Of a stretch of DNA of 24,831 nt, positions 1 to 7,608 are shown one piece after another (the stretch's first letter is position 1; each line of letters starts with the position of its first letter). This DNA comes from Bacteroidota bacterium. GTDB taxonomy: Bacteria; Bacteroidota; Bacteroidia; Flavobacteriales; Flavobacteriaceae. The translations under genes were made by a program, and so were the position numbers. The notes under the pieces were generated by a model, which saw only the letters and a program-made list of their open reading frames with translations, was not told where the DNA came from and did not search any database. Where the stretch lies: contig JAACDY010000041.1 in the NCBI GenBank assembly GCA_009936675.1, forward strand, positions 1 to 24,831, read 5' to 3'.

Positions 1-596
1 AAAATCATGGGCAATGACATCTCATCATCACCAGACAAAATAGAGAAATTAGGAGGACATATTTTGATCAAGGTTTGGGCTTGCTGAAAGTCTCCGGAGG
101 CTTCTTTCAATGCAACTATATTGTCGAAATCTGTGGCCAAACGCAATACTGTCTCGGGAGCAATGTTTACTCCGGTTCTAGAGGGAACATTGTATAAAAT
201 TACTGGAAGACTGGAATGCGTTGCTATGGTTTTAAAATGCTGATAAAGCCCTTCCTGGCTGGGTTTGTTATAATAGGGAGTTACTGAAAGAAGTGCAGCG
301 AAGGAAGACAAATCAAACCAATCAAACATAGCTACCAGCTCTTGTGTATGGTTTCCTCCCAAGCCCAGCACCAACGGGAGCCGGCCGGCATTGACCTCGA
401 TAATTTTGTCAACCACTGCAATTTTTTCTGATTTGGTAAGTGTGGCTGTTTCTGCAGTGGTTCCCAACACCACCAAGTAATCAACTCCTCCTCCAATCAG
501 ATGATCTATAATGACCGGAATAGCATTAAAATCAACACTACCATCATTGTTAAATGGGGTAATCATTGCCACACCGTGTCCCTGAATTTCTTTCAT
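1..596 (-). CDS. dapA: 4-hydroxy-tetrahydrodipicolinate synthase (partial, C-terminus beyond window)
   Basis: Condenses pyruvate with aspartate-4-semialdehyde in the first committed step of the lysine/meso-diaminopimelate pathway (cytoplasmic, class I aldolase fold). I translated it from the minus strand: about 198 of the usual ~290 residues are in the window and the C-terminus lies beyond base 1. Family motifs are visible: GTTAET (residues 45-50) supplies the pyruvate-binding threonines, TPYYNKP (106-112) supplies the tyrosine of the proton relay, YNVPSRTG (135-142) carries catalytic Tyr135, and ALKEASGD carries the Schiff-base lysine Lys164. The ATG (596-594) overlaps the TGA stop of the upstream DUF6913-like gene as ATGA, which indicates translational coupling and fixes the start. 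dapF, from the same pathway, lies elsewhere in this window in a separate operon. Confidence 0.96.
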   Translation of the reverse strand, partial: MKEIQGHGVAMITPFNNDGSVDFNAIPVIIDHLIGGGVDYLVVLGTTAETATLTKSEKIAVVDKIIEVNAGRLPLVLGLGGNHTQELVAMFDWFDLSSFAALLSVTPYYNKPSQEGLYQHFKTIATHSSLPVILYNVPSRTGVNIAPETVLRLATDFDNIVALKEASGDFQQAQTLIKICPPNFSILSGDDEMSLPMI

Positions 597-1123
597 TTTC
601 TGTTGTTGAAAAATATTTCTAAATATTTGATGCACTCACTGAAAAAAACCTCAATGTTTTGCGCATCAACTTCAATAATTAAATCATTTAACGCATGATC
701 AACACTCTTAAAACCAATACTTAATTTTTTATCGGCTTTTGCACTTAAATATTTTAGATCCACATCGTCTTGATCATAAAAATTTATCAGAACATCATAT
801 CCTTGATTACAAAAGTCAGATACTACTCCGTTTAAAACTCCCAAACTAGAAATATTTTTTGGAGTACAACTACTGCTGTAATTCGATTCATTTATTTGTT
901 TTGGAGACTGAAAAAACGTCAACACCTTGACATTCCTTCTAGGAATTTTAAAATAACTTCCTATTTCCTTAAAATGCTCTTTGTCAACCCCAAGTCTGTG
1001 ATCAAGAATGACAGCAATAGTCCGTAATTTTTTTGAAACTCCTTTGTTATCGGTTGCAGAATTCTGTTTGATTGTCCTTCTGTAAATACGATATAAAACT
1101 GCACGTCTTAACCAATTTAACAT
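593..1123 (-). CDS. DUF6913-like hypothetical protein
   Basis: A 176-residue soluble protein of unknown function. It resembles the small flavobacterial family annotated DUF6913, which I recall as commonly sitting just upstream of dapA; the assignment rests on length, position and general look, not on a motif. The N-terminus is basic (MLNWLRRAVLYRIYRRTIK). A central segment, IAVILDHRLG, looks like a beta-strand followed by an acidic loop, and the C-terminal half has alternating strands and helices (YDVLINFYDQDD, LSIGFKSVDHALNDLIIEVDAQ). There is no signal peptide or membrane span. I chose the ATG at 1123 over an in-frame TTG at 1129, because the promoter -7 element (1127-1134) overlaps that TTG. 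The stop overlaps the dapA start by four bases, so the two genes form one transcription unit and this protein may serve the lysine/DAP pathway (inference). Confidence 0.75.
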   Translation of the reverse strand: MLNWLRRAVLYRIYRRTIKQNSATDNKGVSKKLRTIAVILDHRLGVDKEHFKEIGSYFKIPRRNVKVLTFFQSPKQINESNYSSSCTPKNISSLGVLNGVVSDFCNQGYDVLINFYDQDDVDLKYLSAKADKKLSIGFKSVDHALNDLIIEVDAQNIEVFFSECIKYLEIFFNNRK

Positions 1124-1126
1124 TTC

Positions 1127-1155
1127 CAAAATTAAAGATTAACCAAATTCAACAA
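1127..1155 (-). promoter_or_regulatory. Promoter of DUF6913-dapA
   Basis: On the minus strand a TTG (1155-1153) is followed after 18 bases by TAATTTTG (1134-1127), a full match to the Bacteroidota promoter form TTG-N17-23-TAnnTTTG. The ATG starts only three bases after the -7 element, so the transcript would have almost no leader. Confidence 0.6.
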
Positions 1156-1216
1156 TTAAAAATTTTTTTATATCAATTTATACTGTAAAATGTTATAAAT
1201 CAAACAAACCACAAGA

Positions 1217-3214
1217 TTAAAGCTTAATCATATTAAAAAAAGTAGATTCATCAATAATGGGGATTCCCAATTTTTCAGCTTTGACTTTTTTACTGGGACC
1301 CATGCCCTCTCCCGCCACCAGATAATTTGTTTTAGCAGAAATAGAACCCACCACGGTTCCTCCCATAGATTCAATTTTTTCCTTTAACCCCTCTCTAGAA
1401 ATGGTTTGAAAAACCCCCGAAATGACAAATTTTTGATCCGCTAACACTGTATTGGTTGATCCTTCTTGTTCTTGGGACTCCAACTGAACCCCTTGCTGTC
1501 TCAATCGTTCTATTAACAAAACATTTCTCTCATCATTGAAAAAATCCAATAGGCTGTCGGCAATACGATCCCCAATTTCATCGACTTCAATCAATTCCTC
1601 TCGACTGGCATCCCTGATGCGGTCAATGGAAGAAAAAGCCTTTACCAATTTTTTGGCCACTGTTTCGCCCACATACCTGATTCCCAGACCAAAGAGAACT
1701 TTTGCAAAAGGTTTTTGCTTAGAAGCTTCAATTCCTTGGAGCAAATTATCTACAGATTTTTCTGCCATCCGCTCCAATGGCAATAGCTCATTGCGATTCA
1801 AATGGTACAAATCGGCAATGTTGGAAATCAAATGATTTTCATAAAGCAAAGTCACAGTTTCATTGCCCAATCCATCGACATCCATGGCCTTTCGTGAAAT
1901 AAAATGTTGAATTTTACCTGCAATTTGTGTGGGGCAACCATATTGATTTTTACAGTAATGTTGGGCTTCTCCATCCTCCTTAACCAACTCGGATTGACAT
2001 TCAGGACAATGGGTGATAAAGATGATTTCCTGGGACTGTGGTGGACGATTTTCAGTATTGACCCCTATAATCTTTGGGATGATCTCCCCTCCTTTTTCTA
2101 CATAAACAGAATCCCCAATTCTAAGCGCCAACTTTTCAATTTGATCAGCATTGTGAAGGGAGGCTCTTTTGACCGTGGTTCCAGACAATAGCACGGGACT
2201 CAAATTGGCCACTGGTGTGATGGCTCCGGTTCGCCCAACCTGATAGCTTACTGACTCCAATTGGGTGATGGCTCGTTCTGCCTGAAACTTGTATGCAATA
2301 GCCCAACGTGGAGATTTGGCAGTAAATCCCAAACTTTGCTGTTGATCAAAACGATTGATCTTGATGACCACACCGTCAATCTCGTAGGGCAAATCAAACC
2401 TATTTTGATCCCAGTGATCCAAATACCGAAAAACCTCCTCTACCGTAGCGGCCAAAATAGCCGTCTGTGGAACTTTAAAACCCCAAGATCGGGCTTTTTC
2501 CAGTCCCAGCATTTGTGAGTCAACACCCAAATCCTCTCCTGCCAATGCATATAAAAAACACGCCAAAGGTCGTTCTGCCACCAATCTACTGTCCTGAAGC
2601 TTGAGTGAGCCCGAAGCCGTATTTCTCGGATTCATAAAAGGCTCCTCACCCATTCTTATGCGTTGTTCGTTCATAGCTTTGAAGCCTTCGAAAGGCAGAA
2701 CAATTTCTCCCCTGATCTCAAAAAAATCGGGATAATCCCCTTTCAAATCCAATGGAATGGTTGGAATGGTCCTCAAATTCAATGAAACATCATCGCCCTG
2801 AGTACCATCACCTCTGGTTACCCCCCTTAAAAACTTACCCCCTTCATATGTTAGACTGATGGAAGCCCCATCGTATTTTAACTCACAAGTAAATTCAAAT
2901 TTTTCATCCCCCAATACTTTTTCCACACGTGCTACCCATTGCAACAACTCCTCTTTGGAATAGGTATTGGAAAGGGAATACATCGGGTAGCGGTGGGCTT
3001 GTGTTTTGAAATTCTTGGTCACTCCTCCCCCAACGCGCTGAGTGGGAGAATTGGGATCAAAAAGTTCAGGATATTGTCGCTCCAACTCTTGAAGAGAACT
3101 GAGCATTTGGTCAAATTCAAAATCACTGATCTTGGGGGCATCCAATATGTAATACAAGTAATTGTGCTCGTGTAAAGCTTCCCTTAATTGCTTGATTTTT
3201 TCCTTGGCATCCAT
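1217..3214 (-). CDS. ligA: NAD-dependent DNA ligase LigA
   Basis: Seals nicks in duplex DNA during replication and repair, using NAD+ as adenylate donor. At 665 residues it has the full family length and domain order. The N-terminal Ia domain (HNYLYYILD near residue 17) binds NMN. The adenylation domain has the KYDG motif with the nucleotidyl-accepting Lys113, and EIDGVVIK (278-285) is nucleotidyltransferase motif IV. An OB fold follows, then a Cys4 zinc finger (Cys403, 406, 421, 427), helix-hairpin-helix repeats (about 430-580) and a C-terminal BRCT domain (about 590-665). The start codon directly abuts the TAA stop of prmC with no gap, so ligA is probably translated from the prmC-ligA transcript. 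No terminator is evident after its stop. Confidence 0.98.
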   Translation of the reverse strand: MDAKEKIKQLREALHEHNYLYYILDAPKISDFEFDQMLSSLQELERQYPELFDPNSPTQRVGGGVTKNFKTQAHRYPMYSLSNTYSKEELLQWVARVEKVLGDEKFEFTCELKYDGASISLTYEGGKFLRGVTRGDGTQGDDVSLNLRTIPTIPLDLKGDYPDFFEIRGEIVLPFEGFKAMNEQRIRMGEEPFMNPRNTASGSLKLQDSRLVAERPLACFLYALAGEDLGVDSQMLGLEKARSWGFKVPQTAILAATVEEVFRYLDHWDQNRFDLPYEIDGVVIKINRFDQQQSLGFTAKSPRWAIAYKFQAERAITQLESVSYQVGRTGAITPVANLSPVLLSGTTVKRASLHNADQIEKLALRIGDSVYVEKGGEIIPKIIGVNTENRPPQSQEIIFITHCPECQSELVKEDGEAQHYCKNQYGCPTQIAGKIQHFISRKAMDVDGLGNETVTLLYENHLISNIADLYHLNRNELLPLERMAEKSVDNLLQGIEASKQKPFAKVLFGLGIRYVGETVAKKLVKAFSSIDRIRDASREELIEVDEIGDRIADSLLDFFNDERNVLLIERLRQQGVQLESQEQEGSTNTVLADQKFVISGVFQTISREGLKEKIESMGGTVVGSISAKTNYLVAGEGMGPSKKVKAEKLGIPIIDESTFFNMIKL

Positions 3215-4066
3215 TTATGACTTAACCGCTTTAAGCATTCTATTTTTTCCAAAAATATCATTTCTCACTTCAATATCCTTAAAAGTTCTTCTTTTAATGT
3301 AGGTGAGCAAGTCTTCTTTAAATTTTGGGTTGATCTCCAGATACAAACATCCATTGGGGTTGAGACTGGATTGCGCTATAGCAATAATTTTTTTATAAAA
3401 ATAAAGTGGTTCTCGCTTTGGTGTAAACAAGGCCAAATGCGGTTCGTATTCCAATACATTGGACAACATCTCCTTTTTTTCATCAGGTTCAATATAGGGC
3501 GGGTTTGAAACAACCACATCTATGGATTTACTTCAAACCTCGATAGTTGTCAGATCTTGTTGGATAAAATCTATTTCCGCATGGTGGTGTGAAGCATTTT
3601 TTTTTGCGATATCTAGAGCGGTCTCCGATACGTCCAAGGCTTCAATACAGAATTTGCTTTGTTCTTTTGCCCAACTAATGGCAATACAACCACTCCCTGT
3701 TCCCAACTCCAAAACATTACGATGATCTTTTACATCTTTAAAATCACTCAAAACCCATTTGACCAGTTCCTCTGTCTCTGGACGAGGGATCAGCACTTGC
3801 TCGTTTACATAAAATGACCTTCCATAAAAATAAGACTCGTTAATAATATATTGCAGAGGTCTGAATTTTTTCAATTTATCTAGGGCTAGGGATAATTTCA
3901 TTAACTCCTCTTCATTGAGTTGATATTCGGGATTCAAAACAGAAAAAGTTGGGGGCCATTGAAAATAGAAATCCGTTAAACGGCGATAGAATGCAATAAT
4001 CTCAGATTTTGGGTAATGGTCTGTCAAAGAAGAGGTAAAATGATTTCTAAATTCATTTAAAAGCAT
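3215..4066 (-). pseudogene. prmC: Release factor glutamine methyltransferase PrmC/HemK, interrupted by an in-frame TGA
   Basis: PrmC N5-methylates the glutamine of the GGQ motif in release factors RF1 and RF2, which is needed for efficient peptide release. Read through, the frame encodes 283 codon positions, the normal family length. The N-terminal helical domain is followed by LIPRPETEELV, the SAM-binding ELGTGSGCIAI and the catalytic NPPY (188-191). Codon 178 (3535-3533) is TGA, in the same frame, so the SAM site and the NPPY site fall on opposite sides of one stop. There is no frameshift: six codons after the TGA a GTG (3517) could restart a 100-residue C-terminal piece. I chose the ATG at 4066 because family members begin with a similar MLL- sequence and a -7 element lies just upstream. 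A single TGG-to-TGA change, a sequencing error or real UGA readthrough would all give this pattern. Confidence 0.88.
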
Positions 4067-4069
4067 GTG

Positions 4070-4077
4070 CAAAATTA
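4070..4077 (-). promoter_or_regulatory. Candidate -7 element of prmC-ligA
   Basis: TAATTTTG on the minus strand matches the Bacteroidota -7 form TAnnTTTG and ends three bases before the prmC ATG at 4066. No good TTG was found 17-23 bases upstream, so the call rests on the -7 element and its position. Confidence 0.4.
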
Positions 4078-4103
4078 ACACAATCATTTTTGACTTAAAT
4101 TTG
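4075..4103 (+). promoter_or_regulatory. Candidate promoter of ribD
   Basis: TAAATTTG (4096-4103) is an exact -7 match, with a near-consensus TTA (4075-4077) 18 bases upstream. It is divergent from, and nearly overlaps, the prmC -7 element, so the two promoters may compete. Confidence 0.4.
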
Positions 4104-4132
4104 ATCTGTTTTTAAATTATTAAGATCGCATA

Positions 4133-5167
4133 ATGAATGATGCCATTTTTATGGAACGCTGCCTCGAATTGGCCAAAAAAGGTTTGGGAAACACCTACCC
4201 CAATCCCCTGGTGGGTAGTGTGATCGTTCATGAGGGAAAAGTCATAGGCGAAGGATGGCACAAAAAGGCGGGCTGCAACCATGCCGAGAGGGAAGCCATC
4301 TCAAAAGTTAAAGATCCATCCCTACTCTCCAACAGCACATTATATGTGAATTTGGAACCCTGCGATCATTTTGGTAAAACCCCTCCCTGTACGGATTTGA
4401 TTTTGGAAATGAAAATTCCAAGGGTAATCATCGGATGTCTGGATGAAAACAAAAAAGTTTTGGGGAAAGGGCTAAAAAAACTTCAAGCAGCAGGATGTGA
4501 GGTCGAAATTGGGATTCTTGAATCCAAATGTCAAAAGCTCAATCGTCGTTTTTTTAGTTTCCACCAAAAAAAACGACCCTACGTCATCTTAAAATGGGCC
4601 GAAACCATAGACGGTTTTATGGCTCCAGAAGAAACCCATAAAAAATACTGGCTGACCGATCCCTTGTCCAAACAACGTGTCCACCAGTGGAGGAGTCAGG
4701 AAGAAGCCATTATGATTGGGGTACAAACAGCACTGAATGATAACCCGAAATTGGACACCCGCTTGTGGAAAGGGAAAAACCCATTGGCTGTGGTAATTGA
4801 TCCCCAGCAAAAATTATCCCATACCGAAAGTGATTTTAATTTACAGAAAGGAAAATTTCTTACAATCAAAAATCAAAATCAAGAAGAGATTACAGATCAT
4901 CTGCCGCTAAAAGCCCAAGAAATTTTGGATCAACTCTATGACAATGATCTACAATCTGTAATCATAGAGGGTGGAAGCAAAACCCTTCAATGCTTTATTG
5001 ATGAAGGTCTTTGGGATGAAGCAAGAATTTTTGTCACAAAAGACGAATTGGGCGCAGGCTTAAAAGGACCCCTAATCAATAGAGATAGGGTTCACACCAC
5101 TTCAACCATCAATGCGGATACACTGATCACCCTTTACAAAGAGTCAATGATCTCCAGCAAGGCCTGA
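4133..5167 (+). CDS. ribD: Bifunctional riboflavin biosynthesis protein RibD (deaminase/reductase)
   Basis: Catalyses two consecutive riboflavin steps: zinc-dependent deamination of the diaminopyrimidine formed from GTP, then NADPH-dependent reduction of its ribosyl side chain. The N-terminal CDA-fold deaminase (about residues 1-145) shows HAE (50-52), with the zinc-ligand histidine and catalytic glutamate, and PCDHFGKTPPC with zinc ligands Cys77 and Cys86. The C-terminal RibD_C reductase half (about 146-344) shows KWAETIDGF, the substrate-site segment IMIGVQTALNDNPKLD and IIEGGSKTL near the cofactor pocket. The 344-residue length is normal for the fused enzyme. It is read divergently from prmC, and its last 34 bases overlap the 3' end of the convergent thioesterase gene. 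Confidence 0.97.
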   Translation: MNDAIFMERCLELAKKGLGNTYPNPLVGSVIVHEGKVIGEGWHKKAGCNHAEREAISKVKDPSLLSNSTLYVNLEPCDHFGKTPPCTDLILEMKIPRVIIGCLDENKKVLGKGLKKLQAAGCEVEIGILESKCQKLNRRFFSFHQKKRPYVILKWAETIDGFMAPEETHKKYWLTDPLSKQRVHQWRSQEEAIMIGVQTALNDNPKLDTRLWKGKNPLAVVIDPQQKLSHTESDFNLQKGKFLTIKNQNQEEITDHLPLKAQEILDQLYDNDLQSVIIEGGSKTLQCFIDEGLWDEARIFVTKDELGAGLKGPLINRDRVHTTSTINADTLITLYKESMISSKA

Positions 5168-5538
5168 GGACACCTGATGGGTCTGTTGGTTTCACGGTTT
5201 AAAAAAGCCAAAGTGGTGGAACCATTTGCGATTTCCTTTTCAGATTTATTGATGATGACATAATCAATCTTTATGCTGGCTCTTGGGATTTTATCAATGG
5301 TTAATATTATCCTGAGTGGATCATCAAATAAAGCAGGAGATTTAAAATTAACCTCGGCAGAGGCTACCGGCATTACAGTACCACTTCGCTCAAGCTCTGC
5401 ATAAGAAAAACCGATACTGTTCAGCCATTCGATTCTGGCCATCTCAAAATAATTGAGGTAATGGCTGTGATGTGCGAACCCCATTTGATCCGTTTCTGTA
5501 TATCTAATTCTAAAAATCTGTGAAGTATATGATATCAA
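5134..5538 (-). CDS. Acyl-CoA thioesterase, YbgC/4HBT hotdog family
   Basis: A 134-residue single hotdog-fold protein that probably hydrolyses acyl-CoA thioesters in the cytoplasm; the substrate cannot be read from the sequence. The family signature is clear: RYTETDQMGFAHHSHYLNYF with the catalytic Asp of the TDQMG motif (about residue 17), followed by the hotdog helix EMARIEWLNSIG. No ATG is available between an in-frame TAA about five codons upstream and this motif. The likely start is therefore the TTG at 5538, which leaves nine residues before the conserved strand, as is normal here. The gene is convergent with ribD and overlaps it by 34 bases, and is divergent from dnaA. Confidence 0.9.
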   Translation of the reverse strand: MISYTSQIFRIRYTETDQMGFAHHSHYLNYFEMARIEWLNSIGFSYAELERSGTVMPVASAEVNFKSPALFDDPLRIILTIDKIPRASIKIDYVIINKSEKEIANGSTTLAFLNRETNRPIRCPQALLEIIDSL

Positions 5539-5589
5539 ATGATGAAGTATTTATTAAAAAAAAGTTTGTAATGTCCGTTCCATAATTTC

Positions 5590-5656
5590 AAAAAAAAAAA
5601 TTAAAAAATCAACCGAAAAAAAAGTTTTTTTTCAGTTTTTTATTTCAATATTTGTA
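5590..5656. other. A/T-tract region with A8-G-T8 palindrome upstream of dnaA
   Basis: The spacer between the thioesterase and dnaA holds an A11 run (from about 5590), then G-A8-G-T8-C (5615-5633), a near-perfect inverted repeat, and AATATTTG (5647-5654), one base away from a -7 element for dnaA. Such tracts can bend DNA, aid strand opening or act as upstream promoter elements. No DnaA box (TTATNCACA) was found here on either strand, so I do not call an origin. Confidence 0.4.
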
Positions 5657-5721
5657 ATGTTATGATCTTATGACATTCTCAATAGACTTTGATCTGATTA
5701 AACCTTATTTTAATAACCTGG

Positions 5722-7149
5722 ATGGAGGCTTCTGCTGAAAAAATTTGGAATAACTGCTTGGTGTTTATCAAGGATAATATCCAGCAACAAGCCTACAAGA
5801 CCTGGTTTGAGCCCATCATCCCGCTCAAAATCACCGAAAACTCTCTCAGTATTCAAGTTCCCAGCAAATTTTTTTATGAATGGCTTGAGGAACATTATGT
5901 CAAAATATTAAAAGTTGCACTGACAAGGGAACTGGGTGAAGATGCCCGTTTGATCTACATCATCAAAATGGAAAATACTTTTGGAAATAAAACACCTTTT
6001 ACCGAAAGTATCCCCAGCAGTAACCAATCAGGGGTCAACGCACAACAAGTGGATGCTCCCCTTCAAGCTTTTTCCAGTGAACTCAAAAATCCTTTTGTAA
6101 TTCCTGGAATCCGAAATCTTCAAATAGAATCTCAACTCAACCCCAATTACAATTTCGAAAACTTTTTAGAGGGTGACTCGAACAGACTCGCACGTTCTGC
6201 TGGGTTGGCAGTATCCAAAAAACCTGGAGGAACCTCCTTCAATCCTCTCATGATTTTTGGAGGTGTTGGTTTGGGTAAAACACATCTCGCCCACGCTATC
6301 GGTGTTGAAATCAAAGATAAATATCCGGACAAAACAGTACTCTATATCTCAGCTGAAAAATTTACCCAGCAATATATTGAGTCGGTCAAAAAAAATACCC
6401 GAAACGATTTTATCCATTTTTATCAGGTGATCGACATCCTCATCATTGACGATGTTCAGTTTTTCTCTGGTAAATCTGGAACACAAGATGTCTTCTTCCA
6501 CATCTTCAACCACTTGCATCAAAACGGTAAACAGGTCATCATTACCTCCGACAAAGCTCCCGTCGATATGCAAGACATAGAACAACGTTTGCTTTCCCGA
6601 TTCAAGTGGGGGCTTTCCGCAGAATTGCAAATCCCCGATCTGGAAACCAGAATTTCGATTCTTAAAAACAAACTCTTTAGAGATGGTGTTACCATTGGAG
6701 ACAATATCATAGAGTATGTTGCCAAAAACATCAAGACCAATGTCAGAGAATTGGAAGGCGCCATCATATCCTTGATCGCTCAGTCCTCCTTTAATAGGGT
6801 CGATATTGACCTAGAGCTGGCCAAAGAGATTGTCAATAAATTTGTAAAAAACACCAAACGAGAAGTATCCATCGACTACATCCAAAAAGTAGTTTCGGAA
6901 TATTTCCAAATGGATGTCGCCACGCTTCAATCCAAAACCAGAAAGAGACACATTGTTCAAGCCCGACAACTGGCCATGTATTTCGCCAAAAAATTTACCA
7001 AAGCTTCTCTTGCTAGCATTGGTACACAAATCGGGAAAAGAGATCACGCTACCGTTCTCCATGCCTGCAAGACGGTTGACAATCTGAGTTTTACCGATAA
7101 GCAATTCAGAAAATACGTTGAAGATCTCAACCAAAAACTTTCGCTCTAA
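5722..7149 (+). CDS. dnaA: Chromosomal replication initiator protein DnaA
   Basis: Binds DnaA boxes at oriC as an ATP-dependent oligomer and opens the origin. At 475 residues it has all four family domains. Domain I (about 1-85, IWNNCLVFIKDNI and YKTWFEPI) mediates helicase loading. A poorly conserved linker follows (86-140), then the AAA+ domain with Walker A GGVGLGKT (180-187), Walker B IIDDVQFF (241-248) and sensor-like LSRFKWGLS. The C-terminal helix-turn-helix domain carries the DNA-binding signature GKRDHATVLHACKTV. The ATG at 5722 gives the N-terminus typical of flavobacterial DnaA (MxxxAExIWNNCL). The next two genes follow closely on the same strand. Confidence 0.98.
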   Translation: MEASAEKIWNNCLVFIKDNIQQQAYKTWFEPIIPLKITENSLSIQVPSKFFYEWLEEHYVKILKVALTRELGEDARLIYIIKMENTFGNKTPFTESIPSSNQSGVNAQQVDAPLQAFSSELKNPFVIPGIRNLQIESQLNPNYNFENFLEGDSNRLARSAGLAVSKKPGGTSFNPLMIFGGVGLGKTHLAHAIGVEIKDKYPDKTVLYISAEKFTQQYIESVKKNTRNDFIHFYQVIDILIIDDVQFFSGKSGTQDVFFHIFNHLHQNGKQVIITSDKAPVDMQDIEQRLLSRFKWGLSAELQIPDLETRISILKNKLFRDGVTIGDNIIEYVAKNIKTNVRELEGAIISLIAQSSFNRVDIDLELAKEIVNKFVKNTKREVSIDYIQKVVSEYFQMDVATLQSKTRKRHIVQARQLAMYFAKKFTKASLASIGTQIGKRDHATVLHACKTVDNLSFTDKQFRKYVEDLNQKLSL

Positions 7150-7158
7150 CTTCTAAAA

Positions 7159-7608
7159 GTGAAAACTTCAATTTTAATGGTTTGCTTGGGAAACATATGT
7201 CGTTCTCCCCTAGCAGAAGGCATTCTGAAAAGCAAATTGCCCTATGACCACTTTAAGGTGGACTCGGCTGGAACCGCTGCTTACCACATCGGCAATCCGC
7301 CTGACAAAAGAAGTATAGCAGTAGCGGCCCAAAACGGAATAGACATCAGTCATCAAAAGGCCAGAAAATTTTCACAAGATGATTTCGATCACTTTGATAA
7401 AATCTTTGTCATGGATCATAGCAATCTCGATAACATCATGCAAATGGCTCTGACTCCCGACGATCTCAACAAGGTCGCTTTGCTGTTGGGAGAGGATGAA
7501 GTTCCCGACCCTTATTATGGAAATGAAAATGGCTTCAAGAAGGTTTTTGACCTTATTGATCGAGCCTGCGATCAATTGAGTGAAGAACTTCAAAAAATGC
7601 AGTCATGA
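7159..7608 (+). CDS. Low-molecular-weight protein-tyrosine phosphatase
   Basis: A 149-residue LMW-PTP that hydrolyses phosphotyrosine in the cytoplasm. The P-loop CLGNICRS (Cys9, Arg15) lies at the N-terminus as required, and the general-acid aspartate is in VPDPYYG (Asp117). The frame begins with GTG at 7159, only nine bases after the dnaA stop. The first in-frame ATG (7177) would leave a single residue before the P-loop cysteine, so the GTG is favoured. The gene sits between dnaA and an RsmI-like methylase and overlaps the latter by ATGA, so the three are likely co-transcribed. The physiological substrate is unknown: some bacterial LMW-PTPs act on exopolysaccharide tyrosine kinases, but none is present in the window. 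Confidence 0.93.
   Translation: MKTSILMVCLGNICRSPLAEGILKSKLPYDHFKVDSAGTAAYHIGNPPDKRSIAVAAQNGIDISHQKARKFSQDDFDHFDKIFVMDHSNLDNIMQMALTPDDLNKVALLLGEDEVPDPYYGNENGFKKVFDLIDRACDQLSEELQKMQS

Noticed and set aside
3215..3517. Independent 100-residue gene starting at GTG 3517
   Set aside because: It is the C-terminal part of PrmC in the same frame as the N-terminal part; a separate role has no support beyond possible re-initiation.
5539..5721. Replication origin next to dnaA
   Set aside because: No TTATNCACA-type DnaA boxes were seen on either strand in this spacer, and the window is too small for a skew argument.
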